64,000 nucleotides of DNA from Gloeocapsopsis sp. IPPAS B-1203. GTDB taxonomy: Bacteria; Cyanobacteriota; Cyanobacteriia; Cyanobacteriales; Chroococcidiopsidaceae. The DNA is taken from NCBI RefSeq assembly GCF_002749975.1, contig NZ_PEIG01000018.1, positions 54,182 to 118,181 on the forward strand, read 5' to 3'. The notes beneath the pieces are model-generated. The model made no database searches. It worked only from the letters and a program-made list of their open reading frames with translations, and was not told where the DNA came from. How positions within the stretch are numbered: position 1 is the first letter of the stretch; each line of letters starts with the position of its first letter. Both the position numbers and the translations under genes were made by a program. Below are positions 45,379 to 54,022 of the stretch, one piece after another.

Positions 45379-45420
45379 TACGGTTGGTAATAGGTAATGG
45401 GTAATGGGTAATAGGGTGAG
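45379..45420. repeat. Heptamer repeat array after the topoisomerase gene
   Basis: GGTAATAGGTAATGGGTAAT units, the complement of the TTACCCA repeat seen at 2176-2229, fill the short spacer between the convergent topoisomerase and SelO genes. Confidence 0.7.
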
Positions 45421-45449
45421 AGTAGATCGTGTTGGTAATACTTGACGAT

Positions 45450-46895
45450 TCAGATGATGTTGTTAGATCTCGTAATTTGTCCTAACAAATCATAAAATGG
45501 TTGCCAGTTATCTTCTTGGGTGATTGGTTCCCAAACTGATTCAATGACAGGTCGGAGTAAAGCAATTTTAGGGTTACTTTGCTGAAGTTTTGCTACATTT
45601 GCTGTTTCAGATGGAGGCAGTTTATTCAAGTATTTATGGTACAAGTTTCGCCAGCTTTCTAGTAATTCAGAGGAGCTATTCCAAGGTAAACTATCTATTT
45701 CATTCAAAATAAAATTGGCATCTTCTCGCCATTGGCTGGAAAAATAGTGTGTCAGTTTACTGAAAAAATCGTGATAACCTACCTGTGTCTCTTGTAAAAG
45801 TTGAATTGTTGTTTGTAAAAGCTCTTCTCCTTCAGCAACAGGTAACGACGAAAAGCCTAGTTTTTTTAACATTAATTTACTGTATTCTATATAGTAATGC
45901 TCGTCAAACATTGACAAACTTACCTCCATATCCTCAGGAGAAATGACAGCTTGTAAGGGTTCTTGTAAAAGTTCTAAATTTAATTTACAAACACTCGGTT
46001 GTCTGCCGTAACAGTAGCGACGATAGTAATCAAAATATGCGGCAGTAAATAGTGGGTCGTATGAGGGAATAAAAGCATAGGGACCATAATCAAAGCTTTC
46101 ACCCGTGATGGACATATTATCGGTATTGAGTACTCCATGACAGAAGCCTGCTGCCATCCACTGGGCTGTGAGTTCGGCGACACGTTTGACGAGTTCGGCA
46201 TAGAATAGCGAGTATTGATCGGCTTGACCCCAAACTGTGGGATAGTAGTATTCAATAACGTGGTCAAGTAACTTTTGAATTAAGTCTGGACGCTCGATGT
46301 AATAAAGTCGCTCGAAAGTTCCAAAACGAATGTGCGATCGGCTAAAACGAATCATGACAGACGATCGCGTTGGCGAAGGCTCATCACCGCGCCACAATGC
46401 TTCTCCTGTTTCAATTAGGCTAAAACAGCGGCTCGTGCGCACGCCCATTTGATGCAAAGCTTCAGCGGCTAGAACTTCGCGCACACCACCTTTAAGAGTT
46501 AATCTACCATCTGCACTGCGCGAGTAAGGTGTTGTTCCTGAACCTTTGGTACCAAAGTCATAAAGTTCCCCATCAGTACCGCGTACTTGTCCATAGAGAA
46601 AACCTCTTCCGTCACCTAAATATGGGTTGTATTGACCAAACTGGTAGCCGTGATAGCGTAAGGCTAATAACGGGTCGCGTCCTTGAAACTTGCCAAAAGC
46701 TTCGATGAAGTGTTCGTTTGTAACGGTTTGTGGATCGAGCTTTAATAATGGCAGTAGCGCATCATTGCGAAAGCGGAGGATATGTGCAGGAAACTCTGCT
46801 GCGACAACTTGATCGAAGTAATCATTACCCAAAGTTTCTAGGGCAGGTTCGTAGTTGAGTGCGAGAAAGGGGTTAGTCGAATTAGCGAGGCTCAT
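45450..46895 (-). CDS. selO: Protein adenylyltransferase SelO (YdiU/UPF0061)
   Basis: A pseudokinase-fold enzyme that transfers AMP to Ser/Thr/Tyr of proteins in the redox response. The 481-residue protein has [20 protein letters not shown], the nucleotide-binding [40 protein letters not shown] and [20 protein letters not shown]. The metal-binding [20 protein letters not shown] closes the active site. The length matches the family. It is a single gene, convergent with the topoisomerase gene. Confidence 0.92.
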   Translation of the reverse strand: MSLANSTNPFLALNYEPALETLGNDYFDQVVAAEFPAHILRFRNDALLPLLKLDPQTVTNEHFIEAFGKFQGRDPLLALRYHGYQFGQYNPYLGDGRGFLYGQVRGTDGELYDFGTKGSGTTPYSRSADGRLTLKGGVREVLAAEALHQMGVRTSRCFSLIETGEALWRGDEPSPTRSSVMIRFSRSHIRFGTFERLYYIERPDLIQKLLDHVIEYYYPTVWGQADQYSLFYAELVKRVAELTAQWMAAGFCHGVLNTDNMSITGESFDYGPYAFIPSYDPLFTAAYFDYYRRYCYGRQPSVCKLNLELLQEPLQAVISPEDMEVSLSMFDEHYYIEYSKLMLKKLGFSSLPVAEGEELLQTTIQLLQETQVGYHDFFSKLTHYFSSQWREDANFILNEIDSLPWNSSSELLESWRNLYHKYLNKLPPSETANVAKLQQSNPKIALLRPVIESVWEPITQEDNWQPFYDLLGQITRSNNII

Positions 46896-47207
46896 TGATA
46901 CATAAACATGACTGTCCTTTAATAACTAACATGGTTCAGGGTATGCGCAGGTAATATCATTTAGCTTTAAAGTTACTACATCTAGGTAGCAGAGGCGCAA
47001 AGTCGCTTCAGGAGCCAAGGAGAACTTAGTATAACCTATCCGTGGCAGGTACTTCAAAGTCAATGGTGCAGGCTTGGTATTTTGCAGTTAAGTAAAGGCT
47101 ATCAATCATAGAAAAAGCTTATATGATTTACACCTTATTATTGAGCATACTTATTGCTATAGTGGGTTCAGCTTGAGAAATCAATAATTCTACAAAGGAG
47201 TCGTTCC
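46896..47207. other. Spacer between selO and the CP12 gene
   Basis: About 310 bases between divergent genes. It contains no gene or array that I can support. AAAGGAGTCG about 8 bases before the CP12 ATG is a good ribosome site. Confidence 0.4.
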
Positions 47208-47492
47208 ATGGTTTACGCTACTAAAGAATCAACCGCAACCGTTTCCACCCCTTGTGTTGAAAGCAAAAAATCTTTAGAGACATCCTTTCAAGCAGCATTG
47301 GAACACGCGCGTCGCCTTACCCAAATGTATGGCATTGACACTCCTGAGGTCGCTGTAGCTTGGGATACAGTTGAAGAATTAATTACTGCGATCGCAGCTA
47401 AAGCTCATCAGCGAGAAACTCCCACATCGGCGTTTGCAAAATACTGCGCTTTGTATCCAGAAGCACCCGAATGTCGCCTCTACGACGTTTAA
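47208..47492 (+). CDS. CP12-domain protein, variant lacking the N-terminal cysteine pair
   Basis: 94 residues. The C-terminal half has the CP12 core AVAWDTVEELITAIAAKAHQ and the C-terminal cysteine loop FAKYCALYPEAPECRLYDV, which docks into GAPDH in the GAPDH-CP12-PRK complex. The N-terminal redox pair normally found before AWD is absent: the segment reads ARRLTQMYGIDTPEVAVAWD, and only one Cys (STPCVESK) lies further upstream. It may thus bind GAPDH but cannot form the usual PRK-side disulfide. The ribosome site AAAGGAGTCG supports the start. Confidence 0.85.
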   Translation: MVYATKESTATVSTPCVESKKSLETSFQAALEHARRLTQMYGIDTPEVAVAWDTVEELITAIAAKAHQRETPTSAFAKYCALYPEAPECRLYDV

Positions 47493-47584
47493 AACCTGCT
47501 ACCTAGGCAACACATCTGAGCGCTCAGTTGATTGTGATAGGGTAAAGTTACCTACTATAAATCTAAAAAATTAACGTTGGTATA

Positions 47585-48112
47585 TCAATCAGGATACGCC
47601 CAGCCAACAATTCGGGCAGGATTTCCCGCAGCGATCGCATATTCAGGTATTTCAAAATCAACCACCGCACCCGCACCAACAATTGCACCATCACCCAGAC
47701 GCGCACCACTAAGAATTACCGCACGAGTACCAATCCAAACATCGTTACCAATCAAAATGCTACTTTGTGAAGTGCTACGCTGAGGTATTGTTGGAGGAAC
47801 AGCAGCAAAAGAGTCTGCAAGCACAACTTCGCGAGAAATTAGCACGTAGTCACCAATCTTAACGTGTCCGTTTGTGGCAATGATAGGTCCTGCTAACGTG
47901 CAGTAATTGCCAATCTCAACTTCGCCTGACGGTCCAAGGTCGAAAAGTGTATCAATATAAATTCCTGTATTGTGTCCTACACGCAAACCACAAGCACGTT
48001 GACTACGGTAATGCAGAAATGCGTAAGTACTATACAACCAGCTTTGTTCGCCAAGGATGACGTTTGATGGTAGAGGTTGCGAAAACCAATCGTGTGGTAA
48101 GTAGGTAGGCAT
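47585..48112 (-). CDS. Hexapeptide-repeat acyltransferase (LbH fold)
   Basis: A protein of about 175 residues from ATG 48112 (MPTYLPHDWFSQPLP). It has left-handed beta-helix repeats, GNYCTLAGPIIATNGHVKIG and IGNDVWIGTRAVILSGARLG then DGAIVGAGAVVDFEIPEYAI, and ends in AAGNPARIVGWAYPD, the usual acetyltransferase close. It probably O-acetylates a sugar in the nearby polysaccharide pathway. The frame is open to 48160, but the extra residues do not fit the family. It is the last gene of the leftward cluster. Confidence 0.85.
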   Translation of the reverse strand: MPTYLPHDWFSQPLPSNVILGEQSWLYSTYAFLHYRSQRACGLRVGHNTGIYIDTLFDLGPSGEVEIGNYCTLAGPIIATNGHVKIGDYVLISREVVLADSFAAVPPTIPQRSTSQSSILIGNDVWIGTRAVILSGARLGDGAIVGAGAVVDFEIPEYAIAAGNPARIVGWAYPD

Positions 48113-48119
48113 AATTATT

Positions 48120-48245
48120 TTGGGTAATCGGTAATGCGGAAAGCTGTTAGCGTTTAGCACTTAGCAAAGAAAAAAGCTAATAGCCAATCGCTAATTACTA
48201 ATTGCTGTCCATGACCAATGACCAGTTACCAGTTACCAGTTACCA
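48120..48245. repeat. Heptamer repeats between the two acyltransferase genes
   Basis: The spacer contains GGTAATCGGTAATG near 48126 and ACCAGTTACCAGTTACCAGT at about 48220-48245, heptamer units (AGTTACC) of the same general kind as elsewhere. The last units reach the 3' end of the upstream acyltransferase gene. Confidence 0.6.
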
Positions 48246-48811
48246 GCCTTATTTTGAATTCTTGCGGGATTGCCTGTGACGATCGCTTTTGCAGGAACAT
48301 TTGTAGTGACGACGGAACCTGCACCAATTTGCGCACCCGCGCCGATATGAACTCCCTTAAGGATAATCGCGCCAATTCCGATTTGCACGTCATCTTCGAC
48401 GATCACAGGTTGAGTGACTAACGACGGACGTGGTTTTTGATCGCCTGGAGGTGCGATCGCGATCGCATCTTGTCGTCTTAAGCCTGGTTCGCGGGGATGA
48501 AAGTCGCTATCGGCAATTGTTACGTTGTAGGAAATCGTGACGCGCTTACCAATAATAATGCTTTTGGCACACCAAAACATTGCACCCACAAGAATTGAGT
48601 CATCACCTACAACTACAGCACCTTCGGGTTCTACTGAGAAGACTGTCCAAGTATAAACATATACGCTATTCCCTAAGACTAACCCAGGATTACATTTGCT
48701 GCGGAAACGCCGAAAGCTGTCTTTACGCTCTAAGTAGCAATCTTTACCAATCCCCACGTTAGCAGGAAGTGAACCATAGTCCCAACTACCAATAAATTCA
48801 TTAATATCCAT
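48233..48811 (-). CDS. Hexapeptide-repeat acyltransferase (LbH fold)
   Basis: 192 residues with hexapeptide repeats: GNSVYVYTWTVFSVEPEGAV, VGDDSILVGAMFWCAKSIII then GKRVTISYNVTIADSDFHP, and VEDDVQIGIGAIILKGVHIG then AGAQIGAGSVVTTNVPAKAI. The DFHP-type catalytic His loop and the closing VTGNPARIQ are typical of sugar O-acetyltransferases. It is probably a decorating enzyme of the polysaccharide cluster. It is a distant paralogue of the downstream gene. A dispersed repeat separates it from the glycosyltransferase gene upstream. Confidence 0.88.
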   Translation of the reverse strand: MDINEFIGSWDYGSLPANVGIGKDCYLERKDSFRRFRSKCNPGLVLGNSVYVYTWTVFSVEPEGAVVVGDDSILVGAMFWCAKSIIIGKRVTISYNVTIADSDFHPREPGLRRQDAIAIAPPGDQKPRPSLVTQPVIVEDDVQIGIGAIILKGVHIGAGAQIGAGSVVTTNVPAKAIVTGNPARIQNKAGNW

Positions 48812-48844
48812 TTACTCTAAATCCCGACATATTTTAGCAAAAGT

Positions 48845-48970
48845 GTAGAGGACAGAGGGTAGTAGGGTAGGCGGATAATAAAGAATAATAACAATTAAAT
48901 CTCTCCCACACTCCTACACGCCCACTCTCCCACTCTTCCACTAGCCACCAGTCACTAGTCACTCTTCACC
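48845..48970. repeat. Composite dispersed intergenic repeat, copy 2
   Basis: It has the same parts as the copy at 41925-42112: a GGGTAGTAGGGTAGGCGG arm, the core ATAAAGAATAATAACAATTA (about 48878), a CTCTCCCACACTCC arm and CACTAGCCACCAGTCACTAG units. The right end runs into the stop region of the glycosyltransferase gene at 48959. Confidence 0.75.
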
Positions 48971-50149
48971 CACCCCCTCGCCGCTATAACAACCAATCTG
49001 CGCTAGCATTTCGCTTAAAACTTTTTGTGCATCAAAGCTATGTGCGAGTTTCCACGCAGCTTGTTGATGGTAGTCGTAGTTTTGTTCAATTGTGGCGATC
49101 GCCGCAACAGCCTCATCAAAATTACTAAACGAAAATAAACCGTGACCTGTGGGAATATAATCAGAAAAACCTGTTTCTTGGACAACCACAGGACGTTTAG
49201 CGGCAAGGTAACATACCGAACGACAGCTAAACCATCCGCAATGCGTTGCAACGTAGATATTCTTGGCAACGCTAAACTCGCCGCGCGATCGCTCGATATA
49301 ATTGCGGTAAGTATTGGCAGATGCAGATGTCGCTTGGGCATCGACAACTGACCAACCTAGCTGTTGCCAGCGTTCTAATGGTGCGGAACCGTTAACATTG
49401 ATTGTGACCTCAAACGCGGCGGATGAGTGTTTAGGAATTGCCTCGATTCTGCCAAACTCTAATTCTTTTGCACCATACGTGACACCATTATGGACGATCG
49501 GCTGCGGATAATTTCGCCAAGTCATTACCGTTGTCCACTGCGTAGCAGGTAATTGAGGTTTCCAGCAATCGAGAACTACCGGAGGGCGGGTGAAATGCCA
49601 GTTAATATCAAAGGTTGGCAACGGACAATCTGGTTGTCCAAGTCGTAGCGCATAAGTAAAAAAGTGGTCGTGCGATCGCCAACCCCAAGCTTGTTGTTCA
49701 ACTGGTTTGCTATCCCATAAAGGAAAAATCGCAAAATGGTTCCAACCTGGATCGGTATCGATTAAGACTTTGTGCGGACAGCGTTGATATTCATCGCGTA
49801 GCAAGCTACCACCAGAGATATTAAGAAATAAACTTGCGTCGGCAGCAACATCAGCGATCGCCTCAGCATCAAGTCCATATGTTTGTCCATCTACAGCCCG
49901 ATAATGCCAGCGTTTTGCTAAGGAAGGCGAAAGGACTTTAAGTGACTGCTGAAGAAATTGTATGCCGTAACTCGGATCTTCTTCGTACTCGCCAGTGTTT
50001 GGGTTGTAAGAATGTGCAGGTAAACCTGTATCTTCAAGGTAATAAACTTCAAAACCAAGACGTTCTAAGCCAAGCGCGTATTGTCCGTAATCCCAAGCAA
50101 CACCGCCCACTGGACTTGTGACAATCATACCAGTGACAATCGCTTTCAT
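48959..50149 (-). CDS. Glycosyltransferase-like protein
   Basis: A 396-residue protein with a two-lobed Rossmann layout. The N-terminal lobe begins MKAIVTGMIVTSPVGGVAWD and includes LFLNISGGSLLRDE. The C-terminal lobe has KNIYVATHCGWFSCRSVCYL then AAKRPVVVQETGFSDYIPTG and FSNFDEAVAAIATIEQNYDY, the pattern of a GT-B nucleotide-sugar site. It does not show the standard GT4 EX7E motif. It overlaps the upstream GT4 gene by four bases (ATGA), so both are coupled. The sugar and acceptor are unknown. Confidence 0.7.
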   Translation of the reverse strand: MKAIVTGMIVTSPVGGVAWDYGQYALGLERLGFEVYYLEDTGLPAHSYNPNTGEYEEDPSYGIQFLQQSLKVLSPSLAKRWHYRAVDGQTYGLDAEAIADVAADASLFLNISGGSLLRDEYQRCPHKVLIDTDPGWNHFAIFPLWDSKPVEQQAWGWRSHDHFFTYALRLGQPDCPLPTFDINWHFTRPPVVLDCWKPQLPATQWTTVMTWRNYPQPIVHNGVTYGAKELEFGRIEAIPKHSSAAFEVTINVNGSAPLERWQQLGWSVVDAQATSASANTYRNYIERSRGEFSVAKNIYVATHCGWFSCRSVCYLAAKRPVVVQETGFSDYIPTGHGLFSFSNFDEAVAAIATIEQNYDYHQQAAWKLAHSFDAQKVLSEMLAQIGCYSGEGVGEE

Positions 50150-51177
50150 TGCCGCGCCTCCAGCAATTTGTAATAAAGTGCTTCATATTCATCGACCATA
50201 CGCTGATAGTCAAAACGGGCGACAACGGCTTGACGTACGCGAGTGCGATCGAGTGCTAAGACATCGGGGATACAGGCTGCAAGTGAATCTACATCAGTAG
50301 CGTAATAACCAGTTACACCAAACTCAACAATTTCAGAAACTGCACAGCGATCGCTTGCTAAGACGGGCGTACCACATGCCATGGCTTCAATTAACACCAT
50401 CCCGAAAGCTTCAGAGTAGTTGATCGGAAATAGTAACGCTGCTGCACCCGCGAGTAATTCGTTACGTTTTTCGACGCCCACAGGTCCAATGTATTCGATT
50501 TGCTTGTTAATCAAAGGCACGACTTCAGTTTCAAAATACTCACCTTGTCCCTGCCCTGCCATAATCAGCCGCATACCGACTTTTTGTGCAACTTTAATCG
50601 CTTCAACCGCACCTTTTTGCGCGTTAAGATGCCCTAGAAACACAAGATAATCGCCCTGCTGAGGATGAAATGGAAATGCGGCAGTATCAATACCGTTATA
50701 AATCACAGGTACGTTGGCAAGTGACTTAAACTTGCTGCGATGATAGCGCGAAACTGCGACAACTTGGGCTTCTGGGTACTGTGTATAGCTGCGGAGAATA
50801 TCAGAATTAGGATTAATGTGGTACGTGTGAACAATCGGCGTAGGAACTAGACGGGTAAATGGTAGCGCGTAATGATAAGCGTGGCTGTGGATAATATCGA
50901 ATTCTTGGGCACGTTCAAACGCCGCCGCGACGTGGACAACTTCGTGAAATTCATAGTTATTCCATAACATCGGGTCATCTTTATAGCCGCGTGCATAAAC
51001 TGCGTGTAACGGCGCAGATGCTTGTGAATCACCTGTAGCAAACAGCGTAACTTTGTGTCCGCGACGCATTAATTCTTCGGTGAGTAGCGACACAATTTGT
51101 TCAATCGAACTACCACTATCGGGCCCCGTTCGACCGGCAATTGGGGAGATTAAGGCAATCCGCAACAGTTTAGCCAC
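50146..51177 (-). CDS. Family 4 glycosyltransferase
   Basis: A 343-residue GT-B retaining glycosyltransferase. LLRIALISPIAGRTGPDSGS forms the N-terminal glycine-rich loop and FDIIHSHAYHYALPF is typical of GT4. YLVFLGHLNAQKGAVEAIKV starts the C-terminal lobe. NYSEAFGMVLIEAMACGTPV holds the E-x7-E donor-binding motif. It lies in the polysaccharide cluster between the APH-like kinase gene (10-base gap) and another glycosyltransferase gene (4-base overlap). Confidence 0.88.
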   Translation of the reverse strand: MAKLLRIALISPIAGRTGPDSGSSIEQIVSLLTEELMRRGHKVTLFATGDSQASAPLHAVYARGYKDDPMLWNNYEFHEVVHVAAAFERAQEFDIIHSHAYHYALPFTRLVPTPIVHTYHINPNSDILRSYTQYPEAQVVAVSRYHRSKFKSLANVPVIYNGIDTAAFPFHPQQGDYLVFLGHLNAQKGAVEAIKVAQKVGMRLIMAGQGQGEYFETEVVPLINKQIEYIGPVGVEKRNELLAGAAALLFPINYSEAFGMVLIEAMACGTPVLASDRCAVSEIVEFGVTGYYATDVDSLAACIPDVLALDRTRVRQAVVARFDYQRMVDEYEALYYKLLEARQ

Positions 51178-51187
51178 TGCTGTCCTC

Positions 51188-52138
51188 CTAATCCAATTCG
51201 TGCCAGAGGTTTTCTACTTTATCGAGTGCATTTTCAACAAAAGTAGGTTTTTGAAATGGTTTGATCCACCAACGGAGATACCACAGCGTTTTCAGGATGT
51301 CGCAATAAGCCAGCGTTTGGTTAAACGTTTGTCGATCAATTGCAATATATTGCGTCAATTCATCGAGGTAAGCCTTGAGGAGATATGGTTTATGTTTGCC
51401 CCATCCTGAAAGTAACCGGACGACATCCCATGCAGCAATGCCAATTGACGCCCATTCCCAATCAATTGGTCGAATACCTACATCAGGTTGAACAATAATG
51501 TTGTGACAAGACACATCGCCGTGGAGTAATGTTTGTGGTTGGCAAATCAAGAATGCAATTAATTCGTCAAATCGCACCGTCAGCCGATCAAAGCGTGTAA
51601 GTAGATGCGCATCGGCTTTTTTTTTGAGACTCTCGCGGGCAGTTTGTAGAAGATAGTAATAGAAATCTACGTTATGTTCGCCTAGACAATCGAGCGATCG
51701 CAACTCGGCTACTCGATCGTAATAAGTTGCGTGTAACTGCGCCATCCAGCGGAAAGCTACTAACCATTCAGCTATCTCATAGTATTCGAGTTTCCACTCA
51801 CCGACATCTTCGAGAAATAGCCAGTAGCGTTGTGTCGTGCGATCGCACAAACCAGCATATAACTGTGGTGCCCCAAAACGTTGTTCTGCAAGTAATTTTT
51901 GATAAAGTAGCACCTCACGTCCTTGACGAACATCCTGCTGCAGTTGCTTGAAGATTACAGATATCTTTTGACCTTGGTTCAGTGTTATTTTTAAACGATA
52001 AATAGGATGCGTACTGTAGTTATCTAACGCTGTGGAAGTCATCTGTTGAATTTGCATAGGCTGCCTCAAATATTCGCCCAAGCCTTGCTCCAGTACTTCC
52101 GCAACTGTGGATTGCCCCTCAACCAAGTCTAATGTCAT
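51188..52138 (-). CDS. APH-family phosphotransferase
   Basis: A 316-residue aminoglycoside-phosphotransferase-fold kinase. The catalytic loop is LLHGDVSCHNIIVQ (HGDxxxxN) and the metal-binding Asp is in RPIDWEWASIGI. The N-terminal lobe has YRLKITLNQGQKISVIFKQL with the ATP-binding Lys. Its place inside a polysaccharide operon argues for a sugar or lipid-linked substrate rather than antibiotic resistance; this is inference. The gaps to both neighbours are short (35 and 10 bases). Confidence 0.82.
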   Translation of the reverse strand: MTLDLVEGQSTVAEVLEQGLGEYLRQPMQIQQMTSTALDNYSTHPIYRLKITLNQGQKISVIFKQLQQDVRQGREVLLYQKLLAEQRFGAPQLYAGLCDRTTQRYWLFLEDVGEWKLEYYEIAEWLVAFRWMAQLHATYYDRVAELRSLDCLGEHNVDFYYYLLQTARESLKKKADAHLLTRFDRLTVRFDELIAFLICQPQTLLHGDVSCHNIIVQPDVGIRPIDWEWASIGIAAWDVVRLLSGWGKHKPYLLKAYLDELTQYIAIDRQTFNQTLAYCDILKTLWYLRWWIKPFQKPTFVENALDKVENLWHELD

Positions 52139-52173
52139 TTCACTTCTCCTCTGCCCCTCTGCACCCTTACTTC

Positions 52174-53934
52174 CTAAGCTGACAATCCCACTGCTTCATC
52201 ATCATTGGTTGTCATTTTTACTACTCTGCCATGCTCAAGTACGAGTCGAGCATCGCAGTGTTCCAGCGTACTCAGTCGATGCGCAATCATTAAAGTCGTG
52301 CGCCCGTGCATCAATCGTTCCATTGCTTCCATAATTGCGGCTTCTGTCTTGACATCAACTGAACTTGTCGGTTCGTCCAGAATTAAAATTGGTGCATCCT
52401 TCAAAAATGCCCGTGCCAGCGAAATTCGCTGACGTTCCCCACCAGAAAGTCGCATTCCCCGTTCGCCAACTTTTGTGTCATAACCCTGGGGCATCTTCAT
52501 AATAAAATCGTGAGCATTTGCGGCTTTGGCTGCGGCAATGATGTCGTCGTAACTTGCATCGCAACGAGCATAGCTAATGTTTTCTGCAATACTGGTGGAA
52601 AAAAGCATCGGTTCTTGCAACACGATCGCAAACTGAGAACGCAAATCGCGTAACTTGTAATCGCGCAGATCGACACCATCAAGTAGAATTCGACCATCAG
52701 TTGGATCATAAAACCGCGTCAACAAACTGACGAGTGTTGTTTTACCCGCGCCTGTTGTCCCTGCAATACCTAACCGAGTCCCAGGGCGCAGTCGAAAAGA
52801 GATGTGGTGGAGAATCTGACTTGTGGCATCGTAACCGAACGATACATTCTCAAAAGTCACTGCACCTTTAGCACGGTGTAATCGTTTACCATGTCGTTTT
52901 TCAATCACATCAGGGGGTTCGTCCAGTAGCGCAAAAGCACGTTCAGCACCCGCGAGAGAACCTTGCAAACTTGCAACGCGCTTACTCATTGATTCCAACG
53001 GCTTATACAACTGCGATAGATACCCTAAGACTAATAGCAAGTTGCCTAATGATAATTCTCCGTTTTGTACGAGTCGCACACCGAAATAAAGTACCGCAGC
53101 AGTACCAACTGCCGTAGCAAGTGCTACGAATACACCTAAACCACCTTCGACAAATGTCAGGCGAATTTTTGCCCACAAGCTTTCACGCGCATGGCGAATA
53201 AAACGTGCTTGTTCGCGATCTTCTTGACCAAATGCTTTAACAACGCGCACCGCAGTTAAGACCTCTTGCACAACAGAAAATGCCGCGCTTTCGAGCTTTT
53301 TTGCACCACGCCATTGTTTGCGTAACCGTTGCCCATAGAGTCGCGATAGCCAGTAGAGTAGTGGTGAAATTGCGATCGCAATCAACGCTAGTTGAAGATG
53401 AATCAACGCTGTAACATACACCATCCCGATCAACGTGACAGATGAAGTGATAAAGGGAATCACACCATCAATGGCAATCCACTGCAAAGCAGGTGCATCG
53501 TGTTGTACGCGATAGTTTGTTTCATAGGTTCCCTTGGCATCGTGATATGCCAGTGATAGACGCTGGGCGTGGCTAAACAACCTGACGCGAAAGTTTAAAA
53601 CTAATTTTTCACCAACATAAGTTTGCAGCACCGAAGTCACAAGTCCACGCAGCTTACCGAGAACAACAACAGCGATCGACAAGAAGATCGCAAAGATGAG
53701 AATTGCCTCATTCGAGCTTTGTACACCTGCTGGGAGGATTACTTGCAAGAAACCTGGCAACGGTCGCGATCCGAGTACTGTATCAACAATAATTGTGAGT
53801 GGTAGTGGAGTAAGAAGTGTAAATGGTGTTGACAACAAGCTCAAAAGCAACAAAACTGCCAAGTGCCAGCGAAAAGACCAAGCCTCTTGAAATACTCTTT
53901 TGTAAAGTATTCTGTTGGTATATGGCTTTTGCAC
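52174..53934 (-). CDS. ABC transporter, fused permease-ATPase (MsbA-like)
   Basis: A 586-residue half-transporter with six membrane helices in residues 20-320 (for example LAVLLLLSLLSTPFTLLTPL, AILIFAIFLSIAVVVLGKL and LGVFVALATAVGTAAVLYFG). The ATPase domain has Walker A GIAGTTGAGKTTLVSLLTRF, the LSGGERQRISLARAFL signature, Walker B APILILDEPTSSVD and the switch His in MIAHRLSTLEHC. It probably acts as a homodimer that exports or flips a lipid-linked saccharide made by the cluster. Confidence 0.9.
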   Translation of the reverse strand: MQKPYTNRILYKRVFQEAWSFRWHLAVLLLLSLLSTPFTLLTPLPLTIIVDTVLGSRPLPGFLQVILPAGVQSSNEAILIFAIFLSIAVVVLGKLRGLVTSVLQTYVGEKLVLNFRVRLFSHAQRLSLAYHDAKGTYETNYRVQHDAPALQWIAIDGVIPFITSSVTLIGMVYVTALIHLQLALIAIAISPLLYWLSRLYGQRLRKQWRGAKKLESAAFSVVQEVLTAVRVVKAFGQEDREQARFIRHARESLWAKIRLTFVEGGLGVFVALATAVGTAAVLYFGVRLVQNGELSLGNLLLVLGYLSQLYKPLESMSKRVASLQGSLAGAERAFALLDEPPDVIEKRHGKRLHRAKGAVTFENVSFGYDATSQILHHISFRLRPGTRLGIAGTTGAGKTTLVSLLTRFYDPTDGRILLDGVDLRDYKLRDLRSQFAIVLQEPMLFSTSIAENISYARCDASYDDIIAAAKAANAHDFIMKMPQGYDTKVGERGMRLSGGERQRISLARAFLKDAPILILDEPTSSVDVKTEAAIMEAMERLMHGRTTLMIAHRLSTLEHCDARLVLEHGRVVKMTTNDDEAVGLSA

Positions 53935-53939
53935 TACTC

Positions 53940-54022
53940 TTTGCCTCTTAAAGACGATAGGGGTGAGCGGTGAGCGGTGAGAAGTGAGCGGTGAGTGACT
54001 AGTGACTAGAGAACATTATGTA
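53940..54022. repeat. GTGAGCG tandem repeats
   Basis: GGGGTGAGCGGTGAGCGGTG and further GTGAGCG units (about 53963-53995) are followed by GTGACTAGTGACTAGAG. The array fills the spacer between the ABC gene and the hydrolase-glycosyltransferase fusion gene. The CTAGTGAC units match those in the composite dispersed repeats. Confidence 0.7.

Noticed and set aside
51188..52138. Aminoglycoside resistance gene
   Set aside because: The APH fold is shared by many sugar and lipid kinases, and the gene lies within a polysaccharide operon with short gaps, so a resistance role is not supported.
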